From positions 2,046,001 to 2,110,000 of the forward strand of contig JBANDB010000010.1 in NCBI GenBank assembly GCA_037576215.1: 64,000 nt of DNA, given 5' to 3'. The position numbers and the translations under genes are program-made. The stretch comes from Armillaria gallica (Eukaryota > Basidiomycota > Agaricomycetes > Agaricales > Physalacriaceae). This document shows positions 10,997 through 21,807 of this stretch, piece after piece (the stretch's first letter is position 1; each line of letters opens with the position of its first letter). Under the pieces are notes generated by a model that made no database searches, was not told where the DNA came from, and saw nothing but the letters and a program-made list of their open reading frames with translations.

Positions 10997-12260
10997 TTAC
11001 CCACTGAGCATCCATGCCATTGTAACCTTTTTGTCCAAGTCATCCAAGAGTTTGAAGACAGATCGGTACAGAGCCCGAGTCTTAGGAAGACAATGCACGC
11101 ACAGCCAGTACATAATTGGCCCATAATTATACCCCTCGGAAGGAAGCTCCCAGAGCGGCCTAACCCTGAAGACGAGCCGATGCAGGTTTATATCGCGACG
11201 GCACAAAACCTGGTCGAATGCAGCCCAAATATCCCGGTCCCAATCGGGAGTCGAACCGCTGGACAAGGTCTCCATGTCGATTTCGAGTTCAATCAACACC
11301 GCGATGAGTCGATCAAGGGTCGGGATAACGTTGATATTGGACGTCCACCATGCGACAGCAGCATTTGTCTCTGCAGAATCGTTGGACAAGCGGATCGTAA
11401 TACTAACGGATTTCACATTGCCGAGGTTCAACGGACAAGACGATTCTGGAAACGTCGCATTAGTGCGGGTGACTTACCCAAAGTATTCCGAGAGGCATAC
11501 CTATCTTAAAATGTCCACAACTGAAGTCGTCGAGTGGGAACTCTAAAAGGCTCAAGAAAGCACGAATCCTACGAACCATCGCATCATCGCACACAACACC
11601 TGCCTTCCCCCCGCGGATCTCGAGCCTGTCTAGTGCACGCAAAGAGGCGGGGGAATCACAACCAGCGAACAGGTCCAGAATGGTGAATTCGCCCTCATTG
11701 AAAGTCACAGAGAAGCGCGACAACTCTGGTCCTTGCAGGTTACTTTGAAGTTCCCCGACAGATAAATCGGACATTCCCCGAGGAACGTGAATCACCTCAA
11801 CATCGTACTCCTCGACTTGATTATACTCGAAGACGAGTCGTGTGAGCGTGGGCATGGAGGAAACGAGGCTTATGATGTCGTATTTGGTGCACTTGATCGA
11901 TGTCAAGCCTAAGATGCTGATATGGGGAAATGATGAGAGTGTGGAGCGAAATGATGAGCGATTTGCAACGTTAAACCAGTCTAGGCCTGTGAGCTCCATG
12001 GAATTTATTGGAACTTGGTCGTCTTTGAGTAGCTCTAGGAGCGGCAGGAAGTGCTGGTCATATCCCAGGATCAACGAGCTATCATCGTTGATATCCAGCT
12101 CTGGGATGGAATCATCGGTGGTGGGGCAGGCTGCATTTGCAGGAACATCAAGAGCATGGCAGATCGATGGAGAGTGCAAGATGTAATCATAGAGGTATTG
12201 GCACGAATATTTTTGCTCCTCGCCTAGTTGCAGGAAATCTTGTAATGTCAGTCGCGCCAT
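10997..12260 (-). CDS. LRR-like (F-box-type) hypothetical protein, array copy 1, full length
   Basis: complement(join(10997..11445, 11501..12260)), 402 residues. The 55 bp intron (GTATGC to TTCCAG, with CACTAATG as branch-like site) restores a continuous frame from GHFKI to ESSCPLNLGN, at the same position as in the gene at 1619. Leucine-rich segments include FPHISILGLTSI, TLTRLVFEYN, FTILDLFAGC and LRALDRLEIRGG. The last exon has SVSITIRLSND and a Trp-rich WWTSN. The C-terminus (LPKTRALYRSVFKLLDDLDKK) is present only in this copy, because the duplication breakpoint at about 11,037 lies inside this exon. The ATG at 12260 was chosen because the sequence just upstream looks like an intron end (TTATTCCAG); an upstream exon carrying an F-box cannot be excluded. 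Function unknown. Confidence 0.65.
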
Positions 12261-13982
12261 GAACGTGAGGGACTGGAATAATATAAGCAAGGCGCCGGTA
12301 TAACTCTAGTAAATGCACCTACCAGAGATCAGCGTACTTCAGAGATAAGTGGCAAGGGTATCCGAGTGGCGGCTTGACATCGATAAGTTATAACAAATCC
12401 TTTGATCTTCAAAGAGAGCACCTGACATTGTACCAGGACACGATGTTCATTCCGTAAGTAGCCGACGCACATCTAGCTAAAATAGCTCAAAGATAAGAAT
12501 CGTAGAAAAATGCATCACAGTTCTGAGGTACAAATCGTGCAGTGCCCGGAAGCTCGCTATCCTAGAGGCACACTGAAAATCACGTCGACTTCAAACCCAG
12601 AGTTATAACTCACTTGTCAAGTTCTACGGTCCGAAAGAGCAAGTCGCTGCCACAATTTGGGCATGGCAGAGGAAATATTGTAGAAATGGATGAGATCGCA
12701 TTTTCGCAGTCTTAGACGGGCAAAGAAGAGGTTCTGACAATTTTATGATGATTTTTGGCGATTTGTGACGATTTTAGAAGAGGGTATTTTCGGGATACCA
12801 TGAGTTCAATCGTATTGATTGAATCAATTCTTGAATGTTGAAGAGGCCTGCTTTGGAGGTCGTTCCACTGTGGTTCTCTCCAGCTGTGACGAGGTATCTT
12901 CTGAAGAGATGTCAAGAACTTCCCTGTGTAATGTGTTAGCCGAGGTCGCGAGATAGACGACGTCCTCTTGATGTCTTCTTCTCTGAATATGTTCTCGAAT
13001 ATTGGTAAGTAATGTATCGTGGTTGGATGAAATCACATCGTCATACTCGGAACAATGTGCAAAGAAAACTGTATGAACACCGCTGAAGCAAGGTATCAAA
13101 GCCGTCAACCGACAACCGCCAGTCAAAGCGAGGTTCGACGGCGATGATTGGCTTCGCTCGGCAACGATCACGTATTGAACGGGTTTGGCCGTCAACGTCC
13201 ACACCAAGGTTCGACAGCACCTAAGCACTTGAAGCTTGAAGGACTGTTGACATCGAAACGGCTCTACGATGCTCATGAAGAAACATTTCCGGTTTGATAT
13301 ACCTCAAAAATTATCCGAATGACCTACTGTCGGATGTGGTCTGATGACGTCAGGTATCACGGGCCAATTCTAAAATTGAACAAATCACCCTGCTTACTGA
13401 ACATGTCTCTGTTGCGTTTTACCATCATGAACATCTGCCAGCCGAAGACCAACCGTGACTACACCTCTACCTCAGACCATGGCCTGTCGACATCCAACTT
13501 GTCTACAATGCCCGTGGATTCCGTTGTATCTTGTGCACCGGCTACAATGGCCCTCTTGTCTGGCTACCTGCTACGGCTCCATGTATGCGCCCGCCTCTAT
13601 ACCTACCCTCAATCGACGATGCTGCCTCCTCCATCCGCTCGCTCGCTCCATACGACCTCTGCCCACTAAATTTAGAACTGGCCACCTCCCGTCAGTACGT
13701 CCCTTCCATGCACCCACCCTCCATCCATCCGTGCTAATATTAGAACACGACCACCCTCCCTCCACCCTCCGCGACGACCTGTCCCATCTATGCGTCTGCG
13801 TCTCCCTCAATCTCTTCCTCCCCGAGCCTTCTCCTCCCTCTGCCGCGAATGTCATCCAGTCTCCAACAGCGCCGACTCGAACACGACGTCCCTCATCGGA
13901 TGGCCATGTGTCGTGTCAGCGCCATGCGACAGGGATCATGGCATTGGTAGCAGGGAGCAGAGGCACAGGAGGGGAGGGGAGG

Positions 13983-14490
13983 GATAGCCTGCGGGGATCG
14001 TTGCCGGCGCCGGACTGCTTTGACGTGGGAGGGAGTGGGAGGTCTCGGGGTCGTTGTGCGGACTTGGAGTGTGTGCGCGCGGATGTGCGTGCAGTCTACA
14101 CTAAATGTCGTTAGATTGTAATGTAATGCGCTATATAGTAAACGCACCTTCAATCCAATCTCAAAATCCTCTATCCAAACACCGTAAATATATCCTAAAC
14201 TTTGTTGAAGCCATACTGGCATAGGAAACATCAAATCCTAACAATGATCCAACATCAGAGGACCGTAAGCAACCAAGAAAAAGGAAAACCTCACCACTGT
14301 AGTACTCGGGGGTCGGTCCTCAAGTAATCGCTAGCGCTCACAGAGGCGGAGGGGACGGGACGAATGGCCTGCGGGGATCGCAGTCAACGCCGGACTGCTT
14401 TGTTGCGGGGGAGTGGGTGGTCTCGGGAGTGTTGTGCGGACTCGGAGTGTCTGCGCGTGCGCGTGCACTATGCTACACCTTAATGTTAGA
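13983..14490. repeat. Short direct repeat inside the unit
   Basis: The segments at 13,983-14,115 and 14,363-14,490 are diverged direct copies. Both contain GCCTGCGGGGATCG, CGCCGGACTGCTTTG, GGGAGTGGG(A/T)GGTCTCGGG, TTGTGCGGACT(T/C)GGAGTGT and an ending near TAATGTTAGA or AATGTCGTTAGA. The pair recurs in copies 2-4. It is an internal duplication older than the amplification of the unit. Confidence 0.65.
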
Positions 14491-15161
14491 AGACAAATGA
14501 AAAAGACTGTCCAATAGACGTACTGTCAATTCCTCACCCCATCCCCAAGCCGTTCAACCTAATTCCAACCCTTACCACTCTTCATGCAGCCTCTGAAATG
14601 TCATTTCCTCACAGAAAAAACCGGTCAACAGCTGCCAGCCAAACAGAAATAAGAACGGCTTACAATCATCCTTGTCGTCAAATTTCGCTTGTTGAATACA
14701 TCTTACGGGCAGACTTTTGCTTGAGTCGGAATCAAAGTTAGGCGCACAATCAACAACAAAATGGCAAGTTCTTACCTTGATCTAGTCGTCTCCTCGCTAA
14801 TCCGCTCGTTCGAGTCCTAGTATCGACCTGCTATCCTCTGCCTGCTGTTGTAGTCACTGTATACCTCCTGCATGGTAGTCGAGTCCATCATTGTCGAGCC
14901 AAGGCGGCGCCGGCTGCTGGCCCATCATGCCGACATGTACCAGAATACTGGTGGTAGTTGTTACTAAGGAATATATCCCCAACGTGTTCAACACGTACCT
15001 TTTAGGAATAAAGTCGTCAAGCCTATAACCAGTTTTGAAGAAGAAGAAAAAATTCTGTTCAGAACACAAAGTAAGTAGACATAAAAGCTGGCGCGAGTAT
15101 CAAAGGCTTACCATGGCTGTCGAGCTCGTCGATACTGGTGGTTCGAGCTCACGCTGAGGAT

Positions 15162-15175
15162 GTGACCTAGGTCAC
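15162..15175. promoter_or_regulatory. Perfect 14 bp palindrome
   Basis: GTGACCTAGGTCAC is a perfect palindrome about 190 bp from a minus-strand TATAAAAG box. It is kept in copies 3 and 4; copy 2 has one change (CTAA for CTAG). It may be a dimeric transcription-factor site, but no regulator is known. Confidence 0.3.
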
Positions 15176-17112
15176 AAAATCAACGAACGCTACGGCCCGC
15201 CCCTGGCCGCTCGTTCCGGCTTTGACTTCATCTCGCAATGCCACAGACATGTCTGCCAACGTTGAGAGTAAGAAAGAAGGAGGGAGAAAAGGGGGGAAAG
15301 TGAGGGGAAGGAAAGGAAGAGGGAAGAGTGGAGCTGGAGTTCAAACAAAAATCGAGCCTGCTTTTATAGACAAATCCCTACCCCGAAACGGCTGTACACA
15401 AGGTTCGAGGATATGTGAATAAAAGAATACTTACGAAAACTTCAACATCAGCCGTGACATCGCTTGTGATTGACAGCTCGGTTTTCGGTGTGGTGAGACG
15501 GCGACCTCAAGTTCAAATATTTTCAAACTGATATATTCCGTGTTGATGATAATGTTATTTGAGGGTGTCGTTCCCTGGGCAATCACGTCAGTCGGGACGC
15601 TGAACTTGTACTTGGAAATAAAATACTCGGATGCTTTTGCGTTGATCGGACTTGGCAGAACCATGTCGCCAGGTCAATGTCGCCGCCTTCATTCCGTTTC
15701 ATACAAAATGTGTGCTTTCTTGTCCTTGATAAAGCTTTCGGAGGAAAAACCAGTATCTTGAAGTCTATGTTGGTCATATTCCAAGATTTCTTAACGTTCC
15801 AAGTGAGAATGACAAGTAGAATAATAAAGACACTCACGGTTACAAGTCAAGGCACTGTCAGGGTCGTGAATATCACCGTGGTAGTGAGTATGATCGACAC
15901 TGAAAATACTGCAAGCAAAGACGAGTCTCAGTCTCAATTTGAACATACTCGATGATAAACTGACCATTTGTCATTTTCGGGACACTTTCCACAGACTGTG
16001 AAAGAAAGAAGGACACTAAGAATAGCCAAGACATCGTAACCTGGCAATTAGAAACCGTCGACGAATTTGGGACTTTCGGGACACATCTGCCAGGCGGAGG
16101 TAAGAGGATAATAGTTGAATTATTCTTCCTGTGCTGCGCCAAGGCCCCCGTGTTCAAACGCGGCCGAAATTCAAACATTACTGAATTGAAGAGTTATTCA
16201 ACATGCGCGGGCTCCGATGGGATACATGTTCTGATATTCGGGATGAAGCAAATGGATTGACGTGACATATTGATGGTAACATTACTGAGATGTCGCGTCG
16301 GTTTCCTCCCTTGCCAATGACATACTGAAGGTTGCTGATTGCAATGTTGAGTCTAGGCATCAATATAGAAGGGTCAGGGAGCATGCAAACCTCAAAGAAA
16401 TATATAATCAGACTGAACATAGCTGTAATAATCAAAATAGACACAATTCAAGTCAATACAAAGGCCAAGTTCGACTCACCGCTCGCACCAAAATTGAACG
16501 ACATCACAAAATGAACCGCAGTCCCCGAAAATGGACGAAAATCAGGGCCATGGTGATGTCATCGAGCTCTTGGCGAGGCGTCGAGAGGCGGATGGGTGAG
16601 TGCATCGAGGGGCGGGCTTCGCTTGATGAATAGTAACTAACATCATTACCCTGTCAACAAAGATAAGTTATCAGACTGAAATGACAGAAGATGGAAACCC
16701 GAACTAGGAGCGAGGATGAACGGATGTAGTGGCCAAATGTTTGAATATACGTAGTGCCGGAATCCAGTCTGCGGTGTTCAAGTGGCTGGGCTCGGCGGCG
16801 TCAATTGGAATTCAAATGATTTCAAATAACTCACTAAATTCGGGGACGTTTGAAAGACGGAAGAAGTATTGGAGGAATATAGCGAGATTGCAAAACAGGC
16901 AGAGGCAGACATGGCAGTGAAAGAGCCAGCGCCGGCGACTTGATCATTTCAGGTCGCGTCAGCCACGTGCTCTCGCGACTTGCCTCTTTCACTCGTACTT
17001 CCATCTTCACTCACATCCCTTGCACCCTCAGTGATTTCGCTTCACTCTCTCTGAAACTCGAGGAGGGATTCCAATGTTCAAGAATTCGGCAGCAAGATAA
17101 TTTTGATGGAAG

Positions 17113-18178
17113 ATGTCACTTGGACTGCGCATGTCAGGTAAGCGATGATTTGCATTTCTGTCTTCTTTGAATCTTCTAACCTGTTGCCGTTTCACATCAG
17201 TATCAGAAGACTACGACAGCGAGTTACCTCGGATGAACGTCCCCGTCCCCGCATTCTCGACCAGCCGAGGCTTCGTACGTGAAATGGAATGACATGCCTG
17301 TTTACTTGCGATGCCGGTATCTACCTCGCTAGTAAGCGGCCTTCGCGTGTCAGTGGTCACTTGTTGGAGGATATACTAAATCTGTTTTTTAAGGGTGAGC
17401 TTCTTTACCTGATGAGGTACACTCAATGTGACTAGTCCTTAGATGTAATGTTTGGGATGGAGATGATCGGATTTGGGTGAGACGCGTACACAACCGGACG
17501 CGATTTCGACTTGAATACCACTACGAACTCGGAAGTAAGTGCCGTTTCCTTCATGGCAACGTTTATCGTGTTTAATCTTGGTGTTCTTACTGGATTATTG
17601 CAGGAAATGTTACTGTATTCTTTGCCCCCGACTTGTTACAAGTACTTTACATTCGCAAATGCATTACTGCGCTCTCTACGATCCTGAATTCAAGTGCTAT
17701 GTCCATTTTCGGTGTCTAACCTCAATTCCACCTTCATTTACCTTCCCTTCTCCCATGAACGACTCAGGTTGTTAGCGCGTTCAAGAATTTCAAGCACCGG
17801 CCTTTATACCTTGACTTACCGTTGCCAGAAATGGTCCGTTTCGAGACCGGATCTCTCAGATCCCATTCAAGTACCCTCCAACTCTGTGCCATTTTGATTT
17901 TCGTTGCTGATTTCATTCAGGCAAATATCTTCAGATCCTGGTCAATCCTAGCGGCACCCAAAATGTATCAAGATCATACCTATTCTGCCTATTCTGGTGC
18001 CCTTCAAACAACAGCAGCAGAAGAATGCCTAGACAGCTACCGGTCCCGTTCACGCCATCCGTGCTTCCCTGTAAGTTGATCAAATGAAACAGGACTATCT
18101 TTATTCAGAGTCCAGACTTACTGCGGCGTAGATAGCTCGTTATTCTCAGCCGGCACTACAATGTTGATTCCCTGTTGA
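17113..18178 (+). CDS. Uncharacterised multi-exon gene 2 of the unit, copy 1
   Basis: The best-supported plus-strand coding series of the unit. It starts with ATG (17113) MSLGLRMS, then a 63 bp intron (17138-17200) and an exon reading SEDYDSELPRMNVPVPAF. After an unresolved stretch come GELLYLMR, a 26 bp gap (17417-17442), CNVWDGDDRIWVRRVHNR, LEYHYELG, a 69 bp intron (17535-17603), and NVTVFFAPDLLQ. Further exons read FKHRPLYLDLPLPEMVRF (17768-17870), then after a 50 bp intron YLQILVNPSGTQNVSRSY (17921-18070), and a last piece YSSLFSAGTTMLIPC ending at TGA 18176-18178. Two junctions (17275-17393 and 17642-17767) could not be joined in phase, so the model is incomplete or the gene is damaged. 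The 5' region is CT-rich, like a basidiomycete promoter. No family is recognised. Confidence 0.4.
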
Positions 18179-20238
18179 AGCGGTAAGTGACTTGACATTC
18201 AATTTGGAATAAAGACTTACCATTCATTTCGTGTGGCTACAAAGCAAGGGAACGAGATGGGGGCGAAGACTCACCGATGCGTATGTTATTTGCGAGCAGG
18301 GGTGGCGCTGCGTCGATCAGGATACCGTGCAGACTGCAGAGAAGTCACTAGCAAGTAACCATGTCAATGCGCATCAAATGTCTAACTTACCGTTCATTTA
18401 GAGTGGCTCCGAACATACCCCTGGATTTGCACATCGAAGTGATGATGGCAAACGAAAATCCTCCCGACGTCAACTGGATTTCGAATTCTAAGATCTAGGG
18501 ACCCGACACGCGCCTATGTCCGCACCATCCGCCGGCTGTCCAAATCCCCTCGGGTCCGCCATGTTCGTGCCAAGTCATCGTTCCTTACCAAAGCGACTGC
18601 TGCGGGATCATCCGCTGTGACGTGTGAGTGCGTCGTGCTGGAAAAAAAAAATCTGTCACTCACTGCATGCTCAAAAAGCTCGTCGGCTCGAAGTCCTACC
18701 AATACAGGGAATTGTGTTAGATTTTGTTGGTATGAATGGGCTTTGCATACCTAGGAATGTGGTGAAGCAAATTTAAGTCTACTCAAGGTTAGTCCTCTGG
18801 GATACTCGAGACAAAGCCGGTGAACTCACTGACAGGAACAGCAGAGATGATGGTATATGAGTGGTAACAAGATGAACATGTTTTGAGATGCTCATCACTC
18901 ACGAGGTCGCGTCTGTTGGTTCATCGTTCCCCGGGCTGGTTTACAAAATTCAAGGATGCGGCGAACTGCGAAATGGAAAAGAGCACCGGGATGGACTCGT
19001 CTGGGATTGAAGTCTGGAAAACACGGCGAGGTCAACGACACGTCGGGGATGGCGGCCGTTGGCAGGAAGAAAGAAAGAAGGTTCGTTGATTTGTTTGTAT
19101 GTCTTGACGTCGGTGTGTGACTCTCCACCTAGTTACCTGGACTTGACGTTCGATCAAAAGTTGTAGCACTTCATCCCAACCGAGTTCTTTATGCACACCT
19201 TATTCCATGGAAGCTTGTATTATTCTGTTGAAATAAAATACAGATTGTAGCGAATAATATAATTTATTTAGAGTACTGGGGATCCTCGAAGAACCGGATA
19301 TTTCGTTGCGGTGATAATTTGAAGTTGCCATTTTGACAGGTGTGCCGCCACCTAAAGACGTTGATTCTGTCGTCGTGTTTTCCTCCCGTGATGTTGTTTA
19401 TGTGTGTTTCTGAAACGTTCCAATTTCTGTTGATACTCCGTTTACCTTTGTACTTATACTCTTACCTTGACCATCCCCACTTTCTGTCCCTGACTGCTCT
19501 CTCCCTCCTCCATCCCTCTCGCCTCTTCCAGCATACTCCCCATCACAACAACGCCTCTATCTCCCTCAGACTTCTTCTCGATGGAGGCCAATATTTCTTG
19601 AAGTTGCTGAGAGTGTTGATGACCATATTGGGATCGATGCTTTGATCGAAGCGCGTGGAGCACTTCTCTCTCTCTTACCACCACTATTGTACGTATTTTC
19701 TCCCTTCATTCATTTACTGTGATGCTCATTGCCTACATCTAGGATCCCTACTGACTTGAACGACTATATGGTACGTGTCTTGCTCTGCATATCTAGACTG
19801 ACTTATTCTTCTTTCAGGCGTGTTTGGACCATGCGCAAGAGCCTGGAATTTACAGCTGAGGCCACGGCCAGCCGTACGTTACATCCTTGTGCTCGCCACA
19901 CTGTCTCGTTGAGCAATGGGTAGCTTCGCATGATATTCAAGGAGCAGGGCGCGTCGAGCTTTTCAAGTGAGCCTTCAGTTTTATTCAAAGGGCCGAATTC
20001 CGCTGACAGAAGGATTAGACACCACTTGAAGACCAAGTTCTTCAAGCAACATCTTTTGTGCGTGCACGCTGCATGTCAGGTACATGTATTTCCCTTGCAG
20101 ATCTATGGTTTCTGTCATTGGTATCTGTTCACGGTCATCCTTACCCAGAAAGCCTGAAGACGATGGAACGTCATCCGGTGAGCAACGTTGAACTAAGTCA
20201 TCTTTTAATACTTCCATTTTGCTAACATCTATGTCCAG
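18179..20238. other. Unit region between gene 2 and the exon modules
   Basis: There are splice-like signals on both strands and several protein-like stretches without a clear gene. On the plus strand these are YVRTIRRLSKSPRVRHVRAK (about 18,510-18,570), KSTGMDSSGIEVWKTRRGQR (about 18,980-19,040) and, after a CT-rich tract, EVAESVDDHIGIDALIEARG (about 19,600-19,660, read from the other copies). The last is followed by IPTDLNDYM and KRIRHHLKTKFFKQHLLC. It may be the 5' part of the gene that carries the duplicated modules, but the exons do not join in phase. Confidence 0.3.
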
Positions 20239-21353
20239 AATTGGGACCTGATAGACTTGTTGAGCTTTGACTATATAGATCGACGTCCGGCGAGCAAGGT
20301 GAGTGATTCGTTGCGATACTCTTTGTTCGCTTTCGCTCATCCCTTTCCTAGAATGAGACCTGGGAGCCAAACCTCGTGGAGTCCAGGGCAGCCTTGTCAG
20401 GCTTTGAGTATATGGATCCTCGTCCGGCGAGCGAGGTAAGAGCTTCGTTAGGATATTGTTCATTTATTTTTACTCATCCCTGACTTAGAACGTTACCTGG
20501 GAAGAAAATCTTGCAAAGCCACTTCTATGCTCGAAAGGTACACTCATATTTTCCATTCGCGCTAGTTGCAGCATCTGAACTCAATCGATGCATCAAGCTT
20601 TGAGTATATAGATCGCCGTCCGGCGAGCAAGGTGAGAGCTTCGTTAGGATATTTTGTGTTTCTTTTAACTCATCTTACCCAGAACGACAGCCAACATTTT
20701 CCAAAACCCAAACCTTGCAGAGCCAATTCCACGCTCGCAAGGTACATTTTCGTAAGTGTTCTATTGCCATTGTTTCTTGTGATCTTTCTGTCTCTGACTT
20801 GGTTTTTCACCCAGAGAGGCTGCTATATGTTAGAGCCGATATCATCACGAAGCTAGGTATACGTGCTATCATGGTAAGTCATTATTCATGATATTTGTCC
20901 TTTCGCTGTGCTAACACTTCACGGGTTTTGACCTCAAGGACGGCCTCAAAAATTCCAAGACTTCAACCCTGCGGAGCCAACGCCACACTCGAGGAATAAA
21001 TTTCAATGTAGGTAAGGGTTAATTCCCTGTTTATCATTCTTTACGCTTCCATTTTTAGCAGGTTTAGATGAAGAATTTGCTAAATTTCGACGTTGCGGAG
21101 CCAGCTGGGCGGTAAGTGTCGCATTGCATGTTCTGCTTACTTATACTTACTTTCCCATTTCATTTAGAAGGAATTTGGCGAGATGTGAATCGTGCAGAGC
21201 CAAAAAAAACAAGCTAAAGATGATAAGGTACGGCGCCATCTTTGAATTTTTATTGGCTGACATTTCGGGCATTTTTGAATCAAAAGAAGCTCACAAATTT
21301 CGAGTTCAAACACTCTCAGAGCCAACCACGCGGCCAAGATTTGGAGGATTACG
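20239..21353 (+). repeat. Cluster of tandemly duplicated exon-like modules, copy 1
   Basis: A run of short exon-like pieces, mostly separated by introns of about 50 bp with GTGAG/GTAAG donors. Two sub-motifs recur. F(D/E)Y(I/M)D(R/P)RPAS(K/E) appears at 20239-20298, in 20352-20435 and before 20631. NxTWExNL(V/A) followed by (A/S)EP-like residues appears at 20352 (NETWEPNLVES) and 20489 (NVTWEENLAKP). More diverged copies are centred on (G/C)AGAGCCA or GCGGAGCCA at about 20717, 20971, 21095, 21193 and 21316. That makes at least seven units. The WEPxxNL stretch recalls the second half of a chromodomain, but the rest of that fold is missing, so this is only a resemblance. Phases are not kept throughout. 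Confidence 0.5.
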
Positions 21354-21804
21354 GTAAGTAGACGATGCGGGCGAGATCCTGGGCTTAGAGACAGAATTTG
21401 GAGCAAGGTGAGTTTCCAGTTTCACGAATTCCAGCGGAAGCTGACTTTGTTTACAAGGAGAATCACAAGTGAAGCAGACGCGGGAGGGAGAAGCGTGATC
21501 GTGCATTCTTTGAGGTTCCAGGAATTGATGGTGGGGTCCTCGTATCATGAATAGCCATCCTGGGCAAGTCCCAGGATGGCAAATTTTTTTTGGACCCTGT
21601 TCGAGGTGAATTAGAGGATGTAGTTTTGGATGTACTGGTAGCTTACGTAATAAAAGAAGTGCTACTTGGCTCTGAACCACGCACACCAGAGTTTGGTAGG
21701 CATAAGAGCGGCCGAAATTTCAAAGAATAGCCATTTACAGCCTGCACTCGAGGTCCTGACAGCCGCAGTCCGCCACTGATTTCCTGTATTCGGTAACTAC
21801 GTAC
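21354..21804. other. Right end of unit copy 1, with a strong hairpin
   Basis: No gene. It holds a perfect 10 bp stem with a 5-nt loop (21555-21579), followed by a T tract, and then plain sequence up to the unit junction at 21,804/21,805. Confidence 0.6.
21555..21579. other. Hairpin followed by a T tract (unit copy 1)
   Basis: The arms CCATCCTGGG and CCCAGGATGG are separated by CAAGT and followed by a run of eight T. The same structure sits at 32250-32274, 43006-43030 and 53720-53744. The stem is identical in all four copies. It could be an RNA structure, a transcript end or part of a transposon end; the sequence alone does not decide. Confidence 0.6.
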
Positions 21805-21807
21805 AAG

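Larger units (their letters stand above)
12261..17112. other. Left half of the repeat unit: no confirmed gene
   Basis: A minus-strand frame of 150 codons (13276-12824) is intact only here; copies 2-5 have frame-changing indels in it. The stretch 13,400-14,120 is C-rich then G-rich, with a run of GGGGA repeats near 13,970. A direct repeat of about 130 bp lies at 13,983-14,115 and 14,363-14,490. From about 14,850 to 16,620 the minus strand has many plausible donors and acceptors and exon-like stretches (for example PPWLDNDGLDYHAGG at about 14,870-14,930 and YVIGKGGNRRDIS at about 16,290-16,330), plus a TATAAAAG box at about 15,362-15,369. I could not assemble a product. Equivalent stretches occur in copies 2-4 at about +10.7 kb steps. 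Confidence 0.35.
11037..21804. repeat. Macro-tandem repeat unit, copy 1 (10,768 bp)
   Basis: First complete unit of the array. Its left edge is AAGTCATCCAAG, which here continues into the native last exon of the LRR-like gene. Its right edge is GGTAACTACGTAC, followed by the same AAGTCATCCAAG of copy 2. Contents in order: LRR-like gene (-), a low-complexity and G-rich region, a region with splice signals on both strands, uncharacterised gene 2 (+), and the duplicated exon-like modules (+). Differences between copies are mainly single bases and small indels, about 1-3 per 100 bp by eye. Confidence 0.93.

Noticed and set aside
15222..15422. Lys/Gly-rich plus-strand frame
   Set aside because: It is a purine-rich tract complementary to a CT-rich leader downstream of a minus-strand TATAAAAG box, so regulatory sequence is more likely than coding.
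19981..20463. 160-codon minus-strand frame seen in copies 1, 4 and 5
   Set aside because: It runs antisense across several intron-exon boundaries of the plus-strand modules and is disrupted in copy 3. It is most likely a shadow.
20352..20540. True chromodomain gene
   Set aside because: Only the NxTWExNL part matches. The aromatic cage and the first beta strands are missing and the phases break, so the resemblance is reported without naming the gene.
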